A program made the translations under genes and the position numbers. Positions 43,301 to 52,778 of a stretch of 64,000 nt of DNA are shown piece after piece (position 1 is the first letter of the stretch; each line of letters starts with the position of its first letter). The stretch covers positions 1,860,001 to 1,924,000 of the forward strand of contig JAHDVF020000883.1 of NCBI GenBank assembly GCA_022606425.2, read 5' to 3'. Below the pieces are notes generated by a model that saw only the letters and a list, made by a program, of their open reading frames with translations, ran no database searches and had not been told where the DNA came from. The DNA comes from Lepidostoma basale. Taxonomy: Eukaryota > Arthropoda > Insecta > Trichoptera > Lepidostomatidae.

Positions 43301-45872
43301 TCGTTCTCCCGATAATTAAAGTGTAAGCCTTCGAAACATGTCGAATAAATAATCTCAAAAGTGAAAAAAACAGTGTTTCAATTCACAAAAAAATCGTTAA
43401 AAACTTTCGATAATGGTTAACTTACAGTACAACATGCGTGTTTTGAGCTCTTGGATCTAAAGTAAAAATAGCTATGATGTTGACCAACTTTCGATAAGAA
43501 AAGATAAAAAAGGAGACTTGAAATGATAGAAACTTTATTAGGTTAATATAAAAATTGCATTGACTTATCTAAAATAAAAGTATTTAAATATTTTTTTTTC
43601 TTAAACAATGATGAAAAATTCCATATTAAATTATTAAAACCAATGACGTCTATTTTCTAAATATTTTACTTTATTTTATGTGAATTTGTGTCTGGCGAAA
43701 CATATCATTCACATAAAATATTTTAAAAAAGCTTCTTGAAAACTGACTTTCATCATTCGAATTATTTTAAATTATTTAAAACATTAATATCAATTCAAAA
43801 TGATTTCGAGAAAAAGAACATTAAAATAACCATAAGTTTTTGAACCAAAGAGTTCATTTAAAATACATATTACGTCTTGCAATTACTAGATGTAATGCTT
43901 TACTTATTTCATATCGTAATAGCAGCATTTCAATTTTAATATTTTTTATTATTCTTTTCTCAAATCACTTGGTCAGAAAGATGTCCATTGTCCATCACCT
44001 GTTCAGTTTGTAGCCAGCTATGTAATCAATTCATATATTTAAAATACAATCTCGCCTTTTTTTAATTAACGAATTTATTTTTTTAAAATACAAGAAATAA
44101 ACCTTTGATAAAAAGCCATTACTTGGTGGTTGAACTTATTTAACACTTAAAATGTGTGAAAAATATGTATAAAAACCACATTTTTTTGGGAGAATGAGGG
44201 CTTACCGGTTTCGCTCTATGCGAGCATCCTCAAGGCTTTTAAACACAAACAGTAGGTGTAAACAAACAGTATGTATAAAGCCCTGAGGAAGCTCGCATAG
44301 AGCGAAACCAGTAGGCCCTCATCCGCATATATAAAGTGGTTGTATACCAAGTACCAAAAGTGTTTAATTAAATAATAAATAAACCATAAATAAATGTGAA
44401 AGTAGCGGGAAACTAACACATTAAAAGGCCCAATGTGAATTTTAAGAACCAGCAAAGATGTTCATAGACTTTGCTGCATAAAAAACCACTATGATTAAAA
44501 TTTACTCACCAATACAATTCCTGGGTCCTTCTCCAAATGGTAAATACACCATGGGGTGTCTATTTTGTTTCGCTTCAAGTGTGAATCGATCGGGATCAAA
44601 CTTCTCTGGTTCCGGATAATATTCTGGATCATAATGCAACGCTAACACAGGAATAACTACTGTGATTCCTTTTTCGATTTGGCATTTGGTTCCTGGGAAT
44701 GTGTATTTGGTGTTGCAGACCCTCGTCAATATCCCCAGCGCGGGATACTTCCGCATGGCCTCACTGATTACGCACTCCAAATAGTGCATCTCGGATATCG
44801 CTTCGTAAGACAATTTTCCGTCATTTTTTGCTAATATAGTATCAATCTCATCCATGACGCGTTTCTTAATTTCAGGACTCTTAGCTAACTCGTATAATGT
44901 AAAAGACATTAATGTGGAAGAAGTTTCAAATCCGGCTGCAAAGAATATGAACGCCTGCGCCGTCATGAATACATCTGTAAATTCGATGTGCGATTCGTCG
45001 GAATCGTTTTTCAAGTATCCCTTTTCTTTTAACTCTAAAAGCAAGTCAATAAAATCGTGTCGTTTAACTTTACTTTTTTGTCTCTCATTAACAATTTCGG
45101 TGACAGTGGATATGAAGAATTCCTCCGATTGTTCATCGAAAATTCTCATTTTAAATAACGAAAATAACTTTGGTGACAACAAGCGGACGAACACTTTGAG
45201 TGTTTTTATTTTCGTTGGCTCGAATATTTTCCTTCCGATTTGTCTAAATGGCGCATTCGAGTCTGCCATCGAGTTCATCTTTACGCCAAATGCAACCGAA
45301 CCAATAACGTCGGTGGTGAATCTCGCCATGAGTTCCCTGACCTCCTGCTTACTCTGTTCTTGGATAGTGTCATCGACAAACTTTTGAAACTCTTCTCCCT
45401 TCTCAAGAATCAAATGAAACATATTTTTTAATTTTCCGGATGTAAATATTGGTGTAAATTTTTGCCTCATCGCCTTCCATTTATCCCCGTGCACTGTAAA
45501 CAAATTGGCATTTAACTTCTCGATTTCGTCGTTTGCATCTACCTGCCTTTCTGAGAAGAGAGAAAAATCTTTCACTAATACTTGTTTAATTATGTCTGGA
45601 TCTCGTAACAGTAGTTCCGGCCGCCTAGATCTGAAAGATCCCACTATTTTTTCTTCTTTGAACTCATGATAAATCTTTTGATAGATTGAACCAACGCTTT
45701 CGCGGAAGAGCATGAAGTTTTTATAGGCGCCAAAAAATAGGACCGGTTTTTTGTATGGTAATCCTCGATCCTCCCAATATTGAAAATTATATGATAAATA
45801 TTTGTAAATAGCGTAAGCTAGCACAGAGAAGAATAATATCACATTCACGCCGGTTGCTTCCAGAGACAACAT
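37315..45872 (-). CDS. Cytochrome P450, CYP6-like (gene 5), long intron
   Basis: Exons are complement(44510..45872) and complement(37315..37490), giving 512 residues. The intron of 7,019 bp is filled with retrotransposons. No other second exon lies between, so the pairing is well supported though indirect. Start ATG at 45872 (MLSLEATGVN). Seen: N-terminal anchor about 10-26, W132-R136 (WKAMR), AGFETS 313-318, E371-R374, PDRF 427-430, and PFGEGPRNCIG 445-455 with Cys453. Donor GTGAGT, acceptor TTTTTTCAG. Exon 2 encodes GLRFGKMQSMVGLVSLLS and ends RAQKC. It is very close to gene 6 along its length. One peculiarity is RFTLEAKQ where the other genes have RFTPEA. Predicted microsomal monooxygenase, substrate unknown. 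Confidence 0.9.
37620..38000. repeat. Decayed hammerhead-type inverted repeat
   Basis: It contains ACACTGTTATAATATCACA (flank shared with 33330), TGTCGCGACAGCTGG (37668), a minus-strand unit CTGTTAATGCCAAC / GTTGGCGAATC (37925-37966), and a plus-strand GATGATGCCAAC (37987). All core boxes are damaged. Confidence 0.5.
38008..38345 (+). mobile_element. Family C LINE end with SINE inserted
   Basis: GGTAACACCGGTGGGAAGAG and, after a small SINE (38042-38160), GAGATCGACGTCTTTTATAT, ACAAATACTCTTGACTTTAG and GTACTCAATAGATGCC reproduce on the plus strand the family C 3' end of 21508-21760. It ends TTTGTAATGTCGGTTGAG. Confidence 0.65.
38042..38160 (+). mobile_element. Internally deleted SINE, tail type 1
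   Basis: Head ACCTTCGTGACAGAGTGGCA joins directly to GATCGATTCCCGG, and after a deletion to CAGTAATTGGATTCAAACG plus A-tail. Confidence 0.7.
38745..38840 (-). ncRNA. Hammerhead-family unit, variant core
   Basis: On the minus strand: TTGACAA (38831-38825), stem region, GGCGAAAC (GAAAC 38810-38806), AT, GTC (38803-38801), then the family flank ATTCTCTTAAAATATAATAA. The first core box is non-canonical. Confidence 0.4.
39270..39740 (-). mobile_element. Non-LTR retrotransposon family A fragment
   Basis: Plus-strand CCATGTGTCCAAAGCATC, TTTCATTATTTTGTTCATAA and GACACTCTATCATACACAGA are antisense to the family A C-terminus. Frame broken. A further upstream ORF2 part continues to about 39980 (minus-strand codons for Y..L..MHVNRS). 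Confidence 0.6.
40130..40865 (-). mobile_element. Family A element interrupted by a SINE
   Basis: The 3' UTR and RWFGHMERM region (40130-40425) and the upstream SWLKKDESRINAVEMRSL-type region (40678-40860) flank a SINE. Both halves are the same family in the same orientation. Confidence 0.7.
40426..40677 (-). mobile_element. tRNA-derived SINE, tail type 2
   Basis: On the minus strand it has head CCTTCGTGGCCGAGTGGTAA, box B GGTTCGATTC and the common body. It then ends with TACATCGATTTGGCTCATGC, TGTCATGATG and an AATAAT-rich end instead of the type 1 tail. Nested in a family A LINE. Confidence 0.82.
41120..41650 (-). mobile_element. Non-LTR retrotransposon family A, open C-terminus
   Basis: An uninterrupted 138-codon frame: GSEAWNWQRKDESRINAVEM, RSLRRMCGYSVYDRVSNENI, SLRWFGHMERMNEERMVKK and RSRKTWQDQINQI. 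Among the best-preserved family A copies. Its 3' end has the TTAG-rich tail (plus strand AACTAACTAACCATCA). Confidence 0.8.
42085..42610 (-). mobile_element. Non-LTR retrotransposon family B 3' part
   Basis: A 141-codon frame (MYGCETWCLSERDKRR, SYRRLLGISWRDHITNEE, RARWIGHVIRQEGLLHAI, RREYLEDLLVDVRC). Nearly identical at the nucleotide level to 25290-25795 but in the opposite orientation. Confidence 0.83.
42810..42970. repeat. Head-to-head hammerhead-type inverted repeat
   Basis: The arms, about 42812-42893 and 42895-42973, share TTATTTTACGCGACAGCTGT and its complement, then GTTTCGTCAAC / GTTGACGTAAC. The outer sequence TTAAATTAAATAACTT mirrors AAGTTATTTAATTTAA. Inside the gene 5 intron. Confidence 0.75.
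42891..42935 (+). ncRNA. Hammerhead-like motif with covarying stem II
   Basis: CTTATGA (42895-42901), T, stem II GTCAAC-ATCA-GTTGAC, GTAAC (42919-42923), loop AGCT, GTC (42928-42930). Both core boxes carry one change each. Stem II differs from the 33-kb copy by a C-G to U-A pair replacement. Confidence 0.45.
43600..43790. repeat. Hammerhead-family inverted repeat, decayed
   Basis: TTCTTAAACAATGATGAAAA, AATGACGTCTATTTTCTAAA and TTTATTTTATGTGAAT face ATTCACATAAAATATTTTA. The centre has TGGCGAAACATATC. The first core box is lost. Confidence 0.5.
44190..44330. repeat. Head-to-head hammerhead-type inverted repeat in gene 5 intron
   Basis: The minus-strand unit (44195-44240) and plus-strand unit (44278-44325) share GCTCGCATAGAGCGAAACC in mirror orientation and are separated by about 40 bases. 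Outer sequences GAGGGCTTACCGG and CAGTAGGCCCTC also mirror each other. Confidence 0.75.
44278..44322 (+). ncRNA. Hammerhead-ribozyme-like motif with canonical core
   Basis: CTGAGGA (44283-44289) fits CUGANGA. Stem II is GCTC-GCATA-GAGC, then GAAAC (44304-44308), loop CA, GTA (44311-44313; a permitted NUH site). Stem I pairs GCC (44280-44282) with GGC (44314-44316). One unpaired A sits between core and stem II. The mirror unit has TTGAGGA, one change. Confidence 0.6.
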
Positions 45873-46040
45873 TTTGATATGAAGTACGAAAAGTAACTAA
45901 ACAATAAGTAAGTCAGATGACCGCTTAGCACGCGGGCTATAGCTTGACTGGAGAGTTAATACTCTGTTACAGCAGATCTAGTCAATCAAGTTACTGACCT
46001 TCACACAAACTGGGTGACTGTGAAGTCGCTTTGCTGACAT
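45873..46040 (-). promoter_or_regulatory. Conserved proximal upstream block of gene 5
   Basis: Compared with gene 6 (54945-55085), the pieces ACTTATTGTTTA-like sequence, GGTCATCTGA, a GCGTG core (45929-45934, minus strand), CAGTCAAG and TTCACAGTCACCCAGTTT are kept in the same order. GCGTG is the core of AhR/ARNT-type xenobiotic response elements, but matches this short arise by chance. No TATA plus initiator at 31-base spacing was found. Confidence 0.45.
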
Positions 46041-46620
46041 AACCGATTCGCCTCTCTTCAAAAGGAAATATTATTTACGAAATGTAAAATAATTTTAATC
46101 ATCTGATCGATTTTTTAAATGACCTACGAGTATTATGCAGTATTATGATTATTTGTCTCAATTTTAACACGCATTTTTTTATATTATTTTTAATTTAAAC
46201 ATCTTTGTGGCCGTAAAATTACATAAAATAGTATTAAATTCTTATATAGTTTATAAATGACCAATAATTCATGAATTTCTAACGTTTTTTTTAATGACGA
46301 AATTGTACGTCTTTCTCCAAAAAATGTACTAAAGTTTTTAATAAAGGCATTGTTTTTTAATACAATACTCAATATGAGCAGAAAATATATATTTATTAAT
46401 GTGAATAAGTAACTAAGAAATTAGAAACCAATAATTCATACAAAAAATTACGTATATAATAATTTAATTTAAATGATCATCTAATTCTACTACAAATTTA
46501 AATAAAAGTCTTATGCCACTTATTTAGTTGAATAATTTGAAATAAAAAAATATCTCAATAACCCTTACCATACATTCGTAAAATAAACGTACTCACATCT
46601 ACTCTACTACATAGCTTATT
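46041..46620. other. AT-rich spacer upstream of gene 5
   Basis: No gene or repeat recognised. Confidence 0.4.
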
Positions 46621-46780
46621 ATAATACATAACTAACTAACTAACTATCACGCCGTCTCCCGAGAAGCGGTAGGCAGGAAGAATGGACCGGCACAATGTTA
46701 TTTTTGACATACTTCTGTCGCTTCCGCACATTCATACATCGTGTCAAGTACGCACGTCGATTGTTCTGAATTCTCCCGTA
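46621..46780 (-). mobile_element. Family A 3' terminal fragment
   Basis: AACTAACTATCACGCCGTC, GGTAGGCAGGAAGAATGGAC and CATTCATACATCGTGTCA form the family A 3' end. It then joins unrelated sequence (GAAAGGGTTGGATATAGGTG) that is not recognised. Confidence 0.65.
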
Positions 46781-47096
46781 GCCCGAAAGAGTGAAAGGGT
46801 TGGATATAGGTGCCAAAATAAGCGGAGTGTCAGTAAGCTGTCCATTGTATGCGGTTGGTGCTGTTCTATTTGTAGGCAACGAGCATGAACTACAAGTCCC
46901 GGTGTCTAGTGTGTACCAGGTATGCATGGGAAATAATCAGATGATGAATGTGAATAAGTGTTTGGTAATGATGTAAAATATTTTGAATATATTATATATT
47001 CTACAATAAATATAATAGTTTCGCTTAACTATTATTATGGAATCGATTATTCTTATTGCACATGCACAAAATATGAGTAGGATACCAAGTAATTAC

Positions 47097-47172
47097 ATTA
47101 TAAATAAAAACACTAGTTTTTTACCACTTGAGTGATACTCAAGTGGTAAAAAACAAGTCTTTTATTTATAAT
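47097..47172. repeat. Near-perfect hairpin
   Basis: TTTTTTACCACTTGAGT and ACTCAAGTGGTAAAAAA are perfect complements around a GAT centre. The complementarity continues outward with mismatches (TTATAAATAAAAACACTAG against CAAGTCTTTTATTTATAA). Could be a small foldback element. Confidence 0.8.
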
Positions 47173-47449
47173 TTAATCATGTCCTACCACATAGTGAATG
47201 CCGAAACAATAAATAATGTAAGCAATTTCATATTCCACAAAAAAAATTGTCATCATTGTGATAATTATATTATAATATAAGTTTTTAATGACGGATTTTT
47301 TGCGGCTTTCATATTTATTTATTTATTGGTTATTTACCAAGTGCATAATTTTTCCCAACTGGGGTTACCTGTTCTAGGGAGGCAATTTTTTTTTTAACAT
47401 TTGTAAACACAATGAGCTTTTCGTTCAAAACTATTGTAAACTAACTTAT

Positions 47450-47700
47450 TAATAACATCACACCGTCTCTCAAAAGGGATACACAGAAAAAATGTCCGCC
47501 ACATCATTATTTCCTGACACATCCCTTTATATTCCTCAACATTCATACAAAGTGTCATGCAAGCAAATCGATTCTCCGTTCCTTCGCCTGGGCGATATTT
47601 AATATTTGATTAATTAAATAATGCCACTTTTTCACATTCTTCCACTTTTTTCCCGTTTCGTTCACATCGTCAACGTATATTCTCTTTACCTTTTAAATAA
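47450..47700 (-). mobile_element. Family A fragment, degenerate
   Basis: AATAACATCACACCGTCTC, TCAACATTCATACAAAGTGTC and TTCACATCGTCAACGTATAT are eroded family A sequence. Confidence 0.55.
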
Positions 47701-48225
47701 ATTCACTATTGAAGGTTCACAAATATAATAATGCATGCTGGTATAAATAAATGTTTTTCATTAGAAGGTCAAGTAAGAATATCTTTTCAATTAACTATCT
47801 CAACATTTTAATTATGAGTATTATACATTTTCCCTAATATACTTTTTTTCCCTTCAATATTTATGGCTAACAATACGTATTAACTTCTAAGCTAGTCTTA
47901 CATATGTATCTTCAGAATTGTTCTTTAAATTGTCTTCATCTCTTTTTACATGTCATTGTGGTGGAAAGTTTAGCCGAATTTATGTCGTTTCCAGGGGCCC
48001 CATTTAATTCAATATACAACCATTTTATAGATAATTTCAAAAATAACATTGAATTATTTACTTATGTCTATTTAAAATATAATTAAAGATGAATTGACCA
48101 CCGTAAAGCAAGCGTCATCGGATATTTATAATATACTCGTAATTATTAAAATATAAAAATAAAATAAATCTGTATATATTTTTTAATATATATGTATATT
48201 TAAATAATTCCATTTATATTAATGT

Positions 48226-48262
48226 CTTTGACCGGTTTCGACAGCTCAGCGCCATCATTTTC
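48226..48262 (-). ncRNA. Hammerhead-family 3' half
   Basis: Minus-strand GATGGCGCTGAGCTGTC, GAAAC (48239-48235), CG, GTC (48232-48230), AAAGACA. It closely resembles the 60318 copy. The first core box is degenerate (AAAATGA). Confidence 0.35.
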
Positions 48263-48299
48263 ACTGTTAAAAATGATTTCCTACCATGAAATTTCTAAT

Positions 48300-48960
48300 A
48301 ACATTATTTATTTAAACGTGTCCAAACCATCTTAACCACCCTACGTATTTGAACGTACGTGATACGTTCAATGTGACTGTACCATTCTTCGCTATCCCGT
48401 ATCACGTACGCGCTTGAGAAAAAGTAATGTACCTAAAATGTACAAACTGTTAGGTATACGCGCATGTGCCAACAACACTCGAGTACAAGTCTTCGCAAAT
48501 ATGATAGTTTTACAAGGGGCAGGCGAAGTGTGCAGCCGAGTATTTGACGTATCGTAATTTAAAAAAAAATATAATGTTTAATTAAATTTCATTAATAAAC
48601 CTGCTTTCTTTTGCACGTTTCTCGGAAAATAACCCAAAAGTAGGGCGGTTAATGTTCCTTTCACTACCATATTTTGTTCATAACACTTTCTTTCCCACTG
48701 CATTCACTTATTTTTACAATATTTTTTATTTTTGTTAATTATTAAAACCTTTTTTTATTATATTTGAAGAATGCATGCTTTACTATTTGTGGAATGTTAT
48801 TATAATTTAAGAATATTGTGATTTTGATGTTATACACAGTTTATATATAACTCTTTTGAGTGGGTTGACTTTCCAGCTCCCAGCTTTCTATGCCCACATA
48901 ACTCATGAAGAGTTTTAGCCTCTTTCATGATTTTGATTTTATTTTATCAAAAGGTCTTAT
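48300..48960. other. AT-rich spacer with short family A traces
   Basis: GTGTCCAAACCATCTTAACC (48320) and CATATTTTGTTCATAACACT (48668) are small family A pieces. Nothing else recognised. Confidence 0.4.
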
Positions 48961-48979
48961 TTCAGTGGAATTAAACGTG

Positions 48980-49165
48980 GTTGGATAGTAAGCCCGACGC
49001 AAAATCCCCAATATGAATGGAGGACCGCACCCGCCGGCTGTACGTTAGTCAGCGGGTCCATCGGACTTTGCCAAGAGGACTGGCATCCATCTTCCGTTTA
49101 GCTATCCGCCACCTGGGGACGCTCCTTTACGCCGTGGCAGGCCAGCGCGAGGTGAGCTGACTTTA
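48980..49165. other. GC-rich island of unknown origin
   Basis: The segment is markedly richer in GC than its surroundings (CGCACCCGCCGGCTGTACG, CCGCCACCTGGGGACGCTCC). No frame is clearly open and no family is recognised. Possibly an exon or LINE piece. Confidence 0.35.
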
Positions 49166-49299
49166 GTCACAAATAATTAACAACAATTTAATTATTTTTC
49201 AAATTCACTGTTAAATTTACAACACTGTTATAATATAAAAAAAGAATAATTGTCTCAATTGAGACGAAGATGTAAATAGTTTTTTTGGAAACAGAACAT

Positions 49300-49970
49300 T
49301 TAATCTTAATAGATGGCGCTAGTGTAGATGTGAGGTGTTTTTAACATAGTAGCATATATACATCTTTCAAAAATTTGTCAGACGCGGTGGTCGTAAGAAG
49401 GGCGGAATGGGGATGTTGTTAACATAAAGCGATCGCTTAACCCAACCAATGACGGGTCATAAGTCCTGTAAACGCCTCGACTATCATAGTCTGTTTCCAA
49501 AAAAACAATTTACATCTTTGTCTCTATTGAGATACAATTAATTCTTTAAAATGATTAACCCGCAATGGGTAAAAATCCAGTATTTGTATACATTTAAAAA
49601 AACAAAAAAAGGAATATTTACTCTTTAAGAACTTTGCAACAGTTGTTTGTAAAGGGGTATATAAAAAAAATTGTGATTATATAACATTGTTGTAAATTAA
49701 ACAGTTATAATGTTCAAGTATCACAGTGTTTCGGCCATAACAATGGACAGTTAAAAAAATTCGTATACCTGCATGGCTTAACTTTTGGAATCCTACTTAA
49801 GCAAAGCTCTTATACTTTTTATAAGGATTAATTGTATCTCAATAGAAACGAAGATGTAAATTGTTTTCTGGGAACAGAATATGGTGGCCGAGGCGCTTAC
49901 AGGACTTATGACCTGCCATTAGTTGGGTTGAGCGATCGCTTTGTGTTTAACAACTTGGTGAAAAATATAT
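49300..49970. repeat. Two inverted copies of the GCGATCGC-core repeat
   Basis: The plus-strand copy 49305-49620 and the minus-strand copy about 49825-49965 (AGCGATCGCTTTGTG) flank about 200 bp. The first copy opens with ATAGATGGCGCTAGTGTAGA, as at 10540. Confidence 0.6.
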
Positions 49971-50084
49971 GTATCATAAATTTAATATGACACAGGTATT
50001 TTTTTAAACCTGTTTCGTCTTGCATAGAATAACCATAATTTATCGTTTCTTAAACAATGATGTAAAACTCCATATAAAGTAACT

Positions 50085-50200
50085 AATACGAATGAAAACG
50101 TATGTTTCCAGAAGTAATTTTTTTTATGTGAATGACATGTTTCGGTAATAGATACTAATGAAAATAGACGTTTTCATTACTGTTTATTACAAAATGTTAA
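50085..50200 (-). repeat. Hammerhead-family unit, truncated
   Basis: TTCTTAAACAATGATGTAAA, AATACGAATGAAAACGTATG and TGTGAATGACATGTTTCGG carry the minus-strand 3' half (GAAAC 50143-50139, GTC 50136-50134). The first core box is missing. Confidence 0.5.
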
Positions 50201-50429
50201 TAACAAAAATATTTGCATGTCCTATAAAGGTAAAATACGTTGACTATAAAAATTATCAAAAAATATTTTTTTTCGTATTTTATTGATAACATATTTGAAT
50301 TTGAGTATTGATTTCTTCCGATGTATTTTTTCTCAACCACGAACATATTACTTGTCTTGATGATGATGATGATTTTTATAGCGCCATTTATGTGAGAGAT
50401 TCACTTTAAGGGCGCTCTATTATTACTAT

Positions 50430-50632
50430 TATTATTTATTTTTTATGTATACAACAGGTCGTTTGAACCCTATTACTGTATACAATTTATTTTTTAGCTA
50501 TTATATTGATTCTCGTGACATGTGATAGGTAGTCAATCTATCGCCATTATTGTCACGTGAATTCTACACCAGACCAATGACAGTGTGACAATCACACTGC
50601 CATCGCCGGGAATCGAACCCGGGACCTTCTAA
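50430..50632 (-). mobile_element. tRNA-derived SINE, tail type 1, head truncated
   Basis: The minus strand starts at GGTCCCGGGTTCGATTCCC and lacks box A. The body and tail (CAGTAATAGGGTTCAAACG, A-rich end) are complete. Confidence 0.8.
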
Positions 50633-50746
50633 CGCGCTTCCTTCGAACGCGCTTGAAAAAAGATATTTTAATATCTGTCAAAACTGACCATATTTATGAT
50701 AAAATTATATTGAAATATAATATTTATTTTGAACACATAATATTTT

Positions 50747-50795
50747 AACTACACTGATGAAGGTCTTCTGTGTCCCGAAACATGTTTGTGTAGTT
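50747..50795 (+). ncRNA. Hammerhead-ribozyme-like motif, best-formed copy
   Basis: Stem I 5' strand AACTACA (50747-50753), CTGATGA (50754-50760), stem II region with GG/CC, GAAAC (50777-50781), loop AT, GTT (50784-50786, NUH), and stem I 3' strand TGTGTAGTT (50787-50795). Stem I gives three pairs, a GU bulge, then four pairs. Stem II is short and has mismatches, its weak point. A sister copy is at 51294-51345. Confidence 0.65.
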
Positions 50796-51293
50796 TTTTT
50801 TGTATTTTAAAATATAGTGTTGTGTTACAAGGAAAACAATATTGTTCATAAACAAATATATTTAAAGTTCTCATAAAAAAGAAAGTTATTTCTTAGAAAT
50901 ACAACCATTATATAACATGATAAATATTTTTATAATCTCATTGAAGTATAATATTTCAAAAGAAAAAATATTGAACCCTTAATTGCGGGGAAAAGAAATA
51001 TTGTCCACATGATATTATTAATGTTAATACTAAGTGTCTTAATTTTAATTTGTGTATTTATTTCTTCTTCATTCGCCATCACTTAGTGTCGTAGATTCAC
51101 ATTTGAATAACTTTTTGAAATCATTGTATTATCACTCAGCTCAAATTGATTGATTTATTTCCCGTTCGCCTGTCTTATAGTTCCGAGTAAACAACAATTT
51201 ACCCTGCTACTAAATTAAATTCCCCCCCCCCTCCACTTTCTCACTCGTCATTTAGTTAATAAGTAATAACTCAATATCATTTAACTGTTAAAA

Positions 51294-51345
51294 TTCATAC
51301 ACTGAACAAGGAAAGTTTGTGTCCCGAAACATGTTTGTGATAAGC
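51294..51345 (+). ncRNA. Hammerhead-like sister copy, decayed core
   Basis: ATACA, CTGAACA (51302-51308), GGA...TCC stem region, GAAAC (51326-51330), AT, GTT (51333-51335), TGTGA. The first core box has lost its second G. Confidence 0.45.
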
Positions 51346-51398
51346 GCAAAAAAGTGTTGTGATAATACAATGTTTCCAAAAATTATTCGAATTCTTAA

Positions 51399-51560
51399 TT
51401 GAATGGTTGCAGTAAAATAGGCACTAAGTACCAAAAAAATTATAAAAAAAAACTAAGTATGCAGTTTTGTTATGTATGACGTATAGAACGAAACTGCATA
51501 CTTAGTTTTTTTTTGTATTTTTTTTTGGTACTTAGTGCCTATTTTACTGCAACCATTCAA
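51399..51560. repeat. Long near-perfect hairpin, ~70-bp arms
   Basis: TTGAATGGTTGCAGTAAAAT...CTAAGTATGCAGTTTT (51399-51466) pairs with GAAACTGCATACTTAG...ATTTTACTGCAACCATTCAA (to 51560), leaving a ~20-base loop. Small length differences occur in the A/T runs. It lies directly after the 51294 motif. Confidence 0.85.
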
Positions 51561-51781
51561 TTTTTTTATTGTTTTTGTTATAAGATGTTTTTACTATATT
51601 TTTATTATTTAAAATAATTGAATTATTTGCTTTAATGCGCACCTAATAATTTGATAAATCGCATATTTTTAAAGCTTTGTGTTAGTATTTCAATAAATAA
51701 AATCCTAATTCTTCAATCATCTCTTTAAATAATACATACACATTAATCAAATAACAATATAAATGAATATATAAATAATGG

Positions 51782-52215
51782 CAAAAGAAGGATGAAAGTA
51801 GAATAAATGCAGTAGAAATGAGATCTCTTAGACGAATGTGTGGATACTCTGTGTATGATAGAGTGTCGAATGAAAATATAAGAAGTGAATGCGGTGCGAA
51901 TGATGGTGTCATGAACAAAATAATGAAAGGATCATTAAGATGGTTTGGACATATGGAAAGAATGAATGAAGAAAGAATGGTAAAAAAATTATATGTTAGT
52001 GATGTAAATGGAACCAGAAATAGAGGAAGACCGAGGAAAACGTGGCACGATCAAATAAATCAAATATTGAATGTCGGCCATGTGAGGAGTCAGAGAAATC
52101 GACGCGCGTGCATGACACGATGTATGAATGTTGAGGAAGCGAGCGAAATATGTCAGGAAAGAAAAGTGTGGCAGTCCATTCTTTCGGCCTACCTCTTCGG
52201 GGAGACGGCGTGATG
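51782..52215 (+). mobile_element. Non-LTR retrotransposon family A, open C-terminus
   Basis: A 131-codon frame nearly identical in protein to the 41213-41629 copy (RSLRRMCGYSVYDRVSNENI, RWFGHMERMNEERMVKK, RKTWHDQINQI). It runs to the 3' end with GTTAGTTAGTGAGTTAG. A short AAT microsatellite follows (52236-52260). Confidence 0.82.
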
Positions 52216-52778
52216 GTTAGTTAGTGAGTTAGTTTATAAATAATAATAATAATAATAATATTTTTATCAACAATTTCAATACCCCTTAATTAATTTGCAG
52301 TTAAAACGTGGACTTGAATTGCGGTTGGCTACATTAACAGCTCAGACAAATAATTCCGGTTCATCATAATATGACGCCCAATTTAGTAGTAAGGAACGAA
52401 AGAATAATGGTTTATAAGATACATTCAAATAAAAACTGCCAATGCAGTCTTCTGTAAATCATTTTTTTGGACTGCATATGTAACCAGCGGCACTACAAGG
52501 GTTAACTAGTAAATTAAAAATAAACTTGTTAAAACGTTTAAATAACATACTACGAATATTGCTTTACTATTTAAAAAATTCTGATCAATATTTGATTATT
52601 TCTACAAATGCAATAGCTTATCTTAAAATAATGTATTCTGTAAATTAATATAATAATAAAAAAAATACTTAAATTAAATAAACATGTTAATCTCTGAATC
52701 GTGTAGTTTGAACATGATTTTGATTTTGTATTCAATTTAATTTATTTTGTTAAAGTAAGGTTAAATAAGAGTAGTTTA

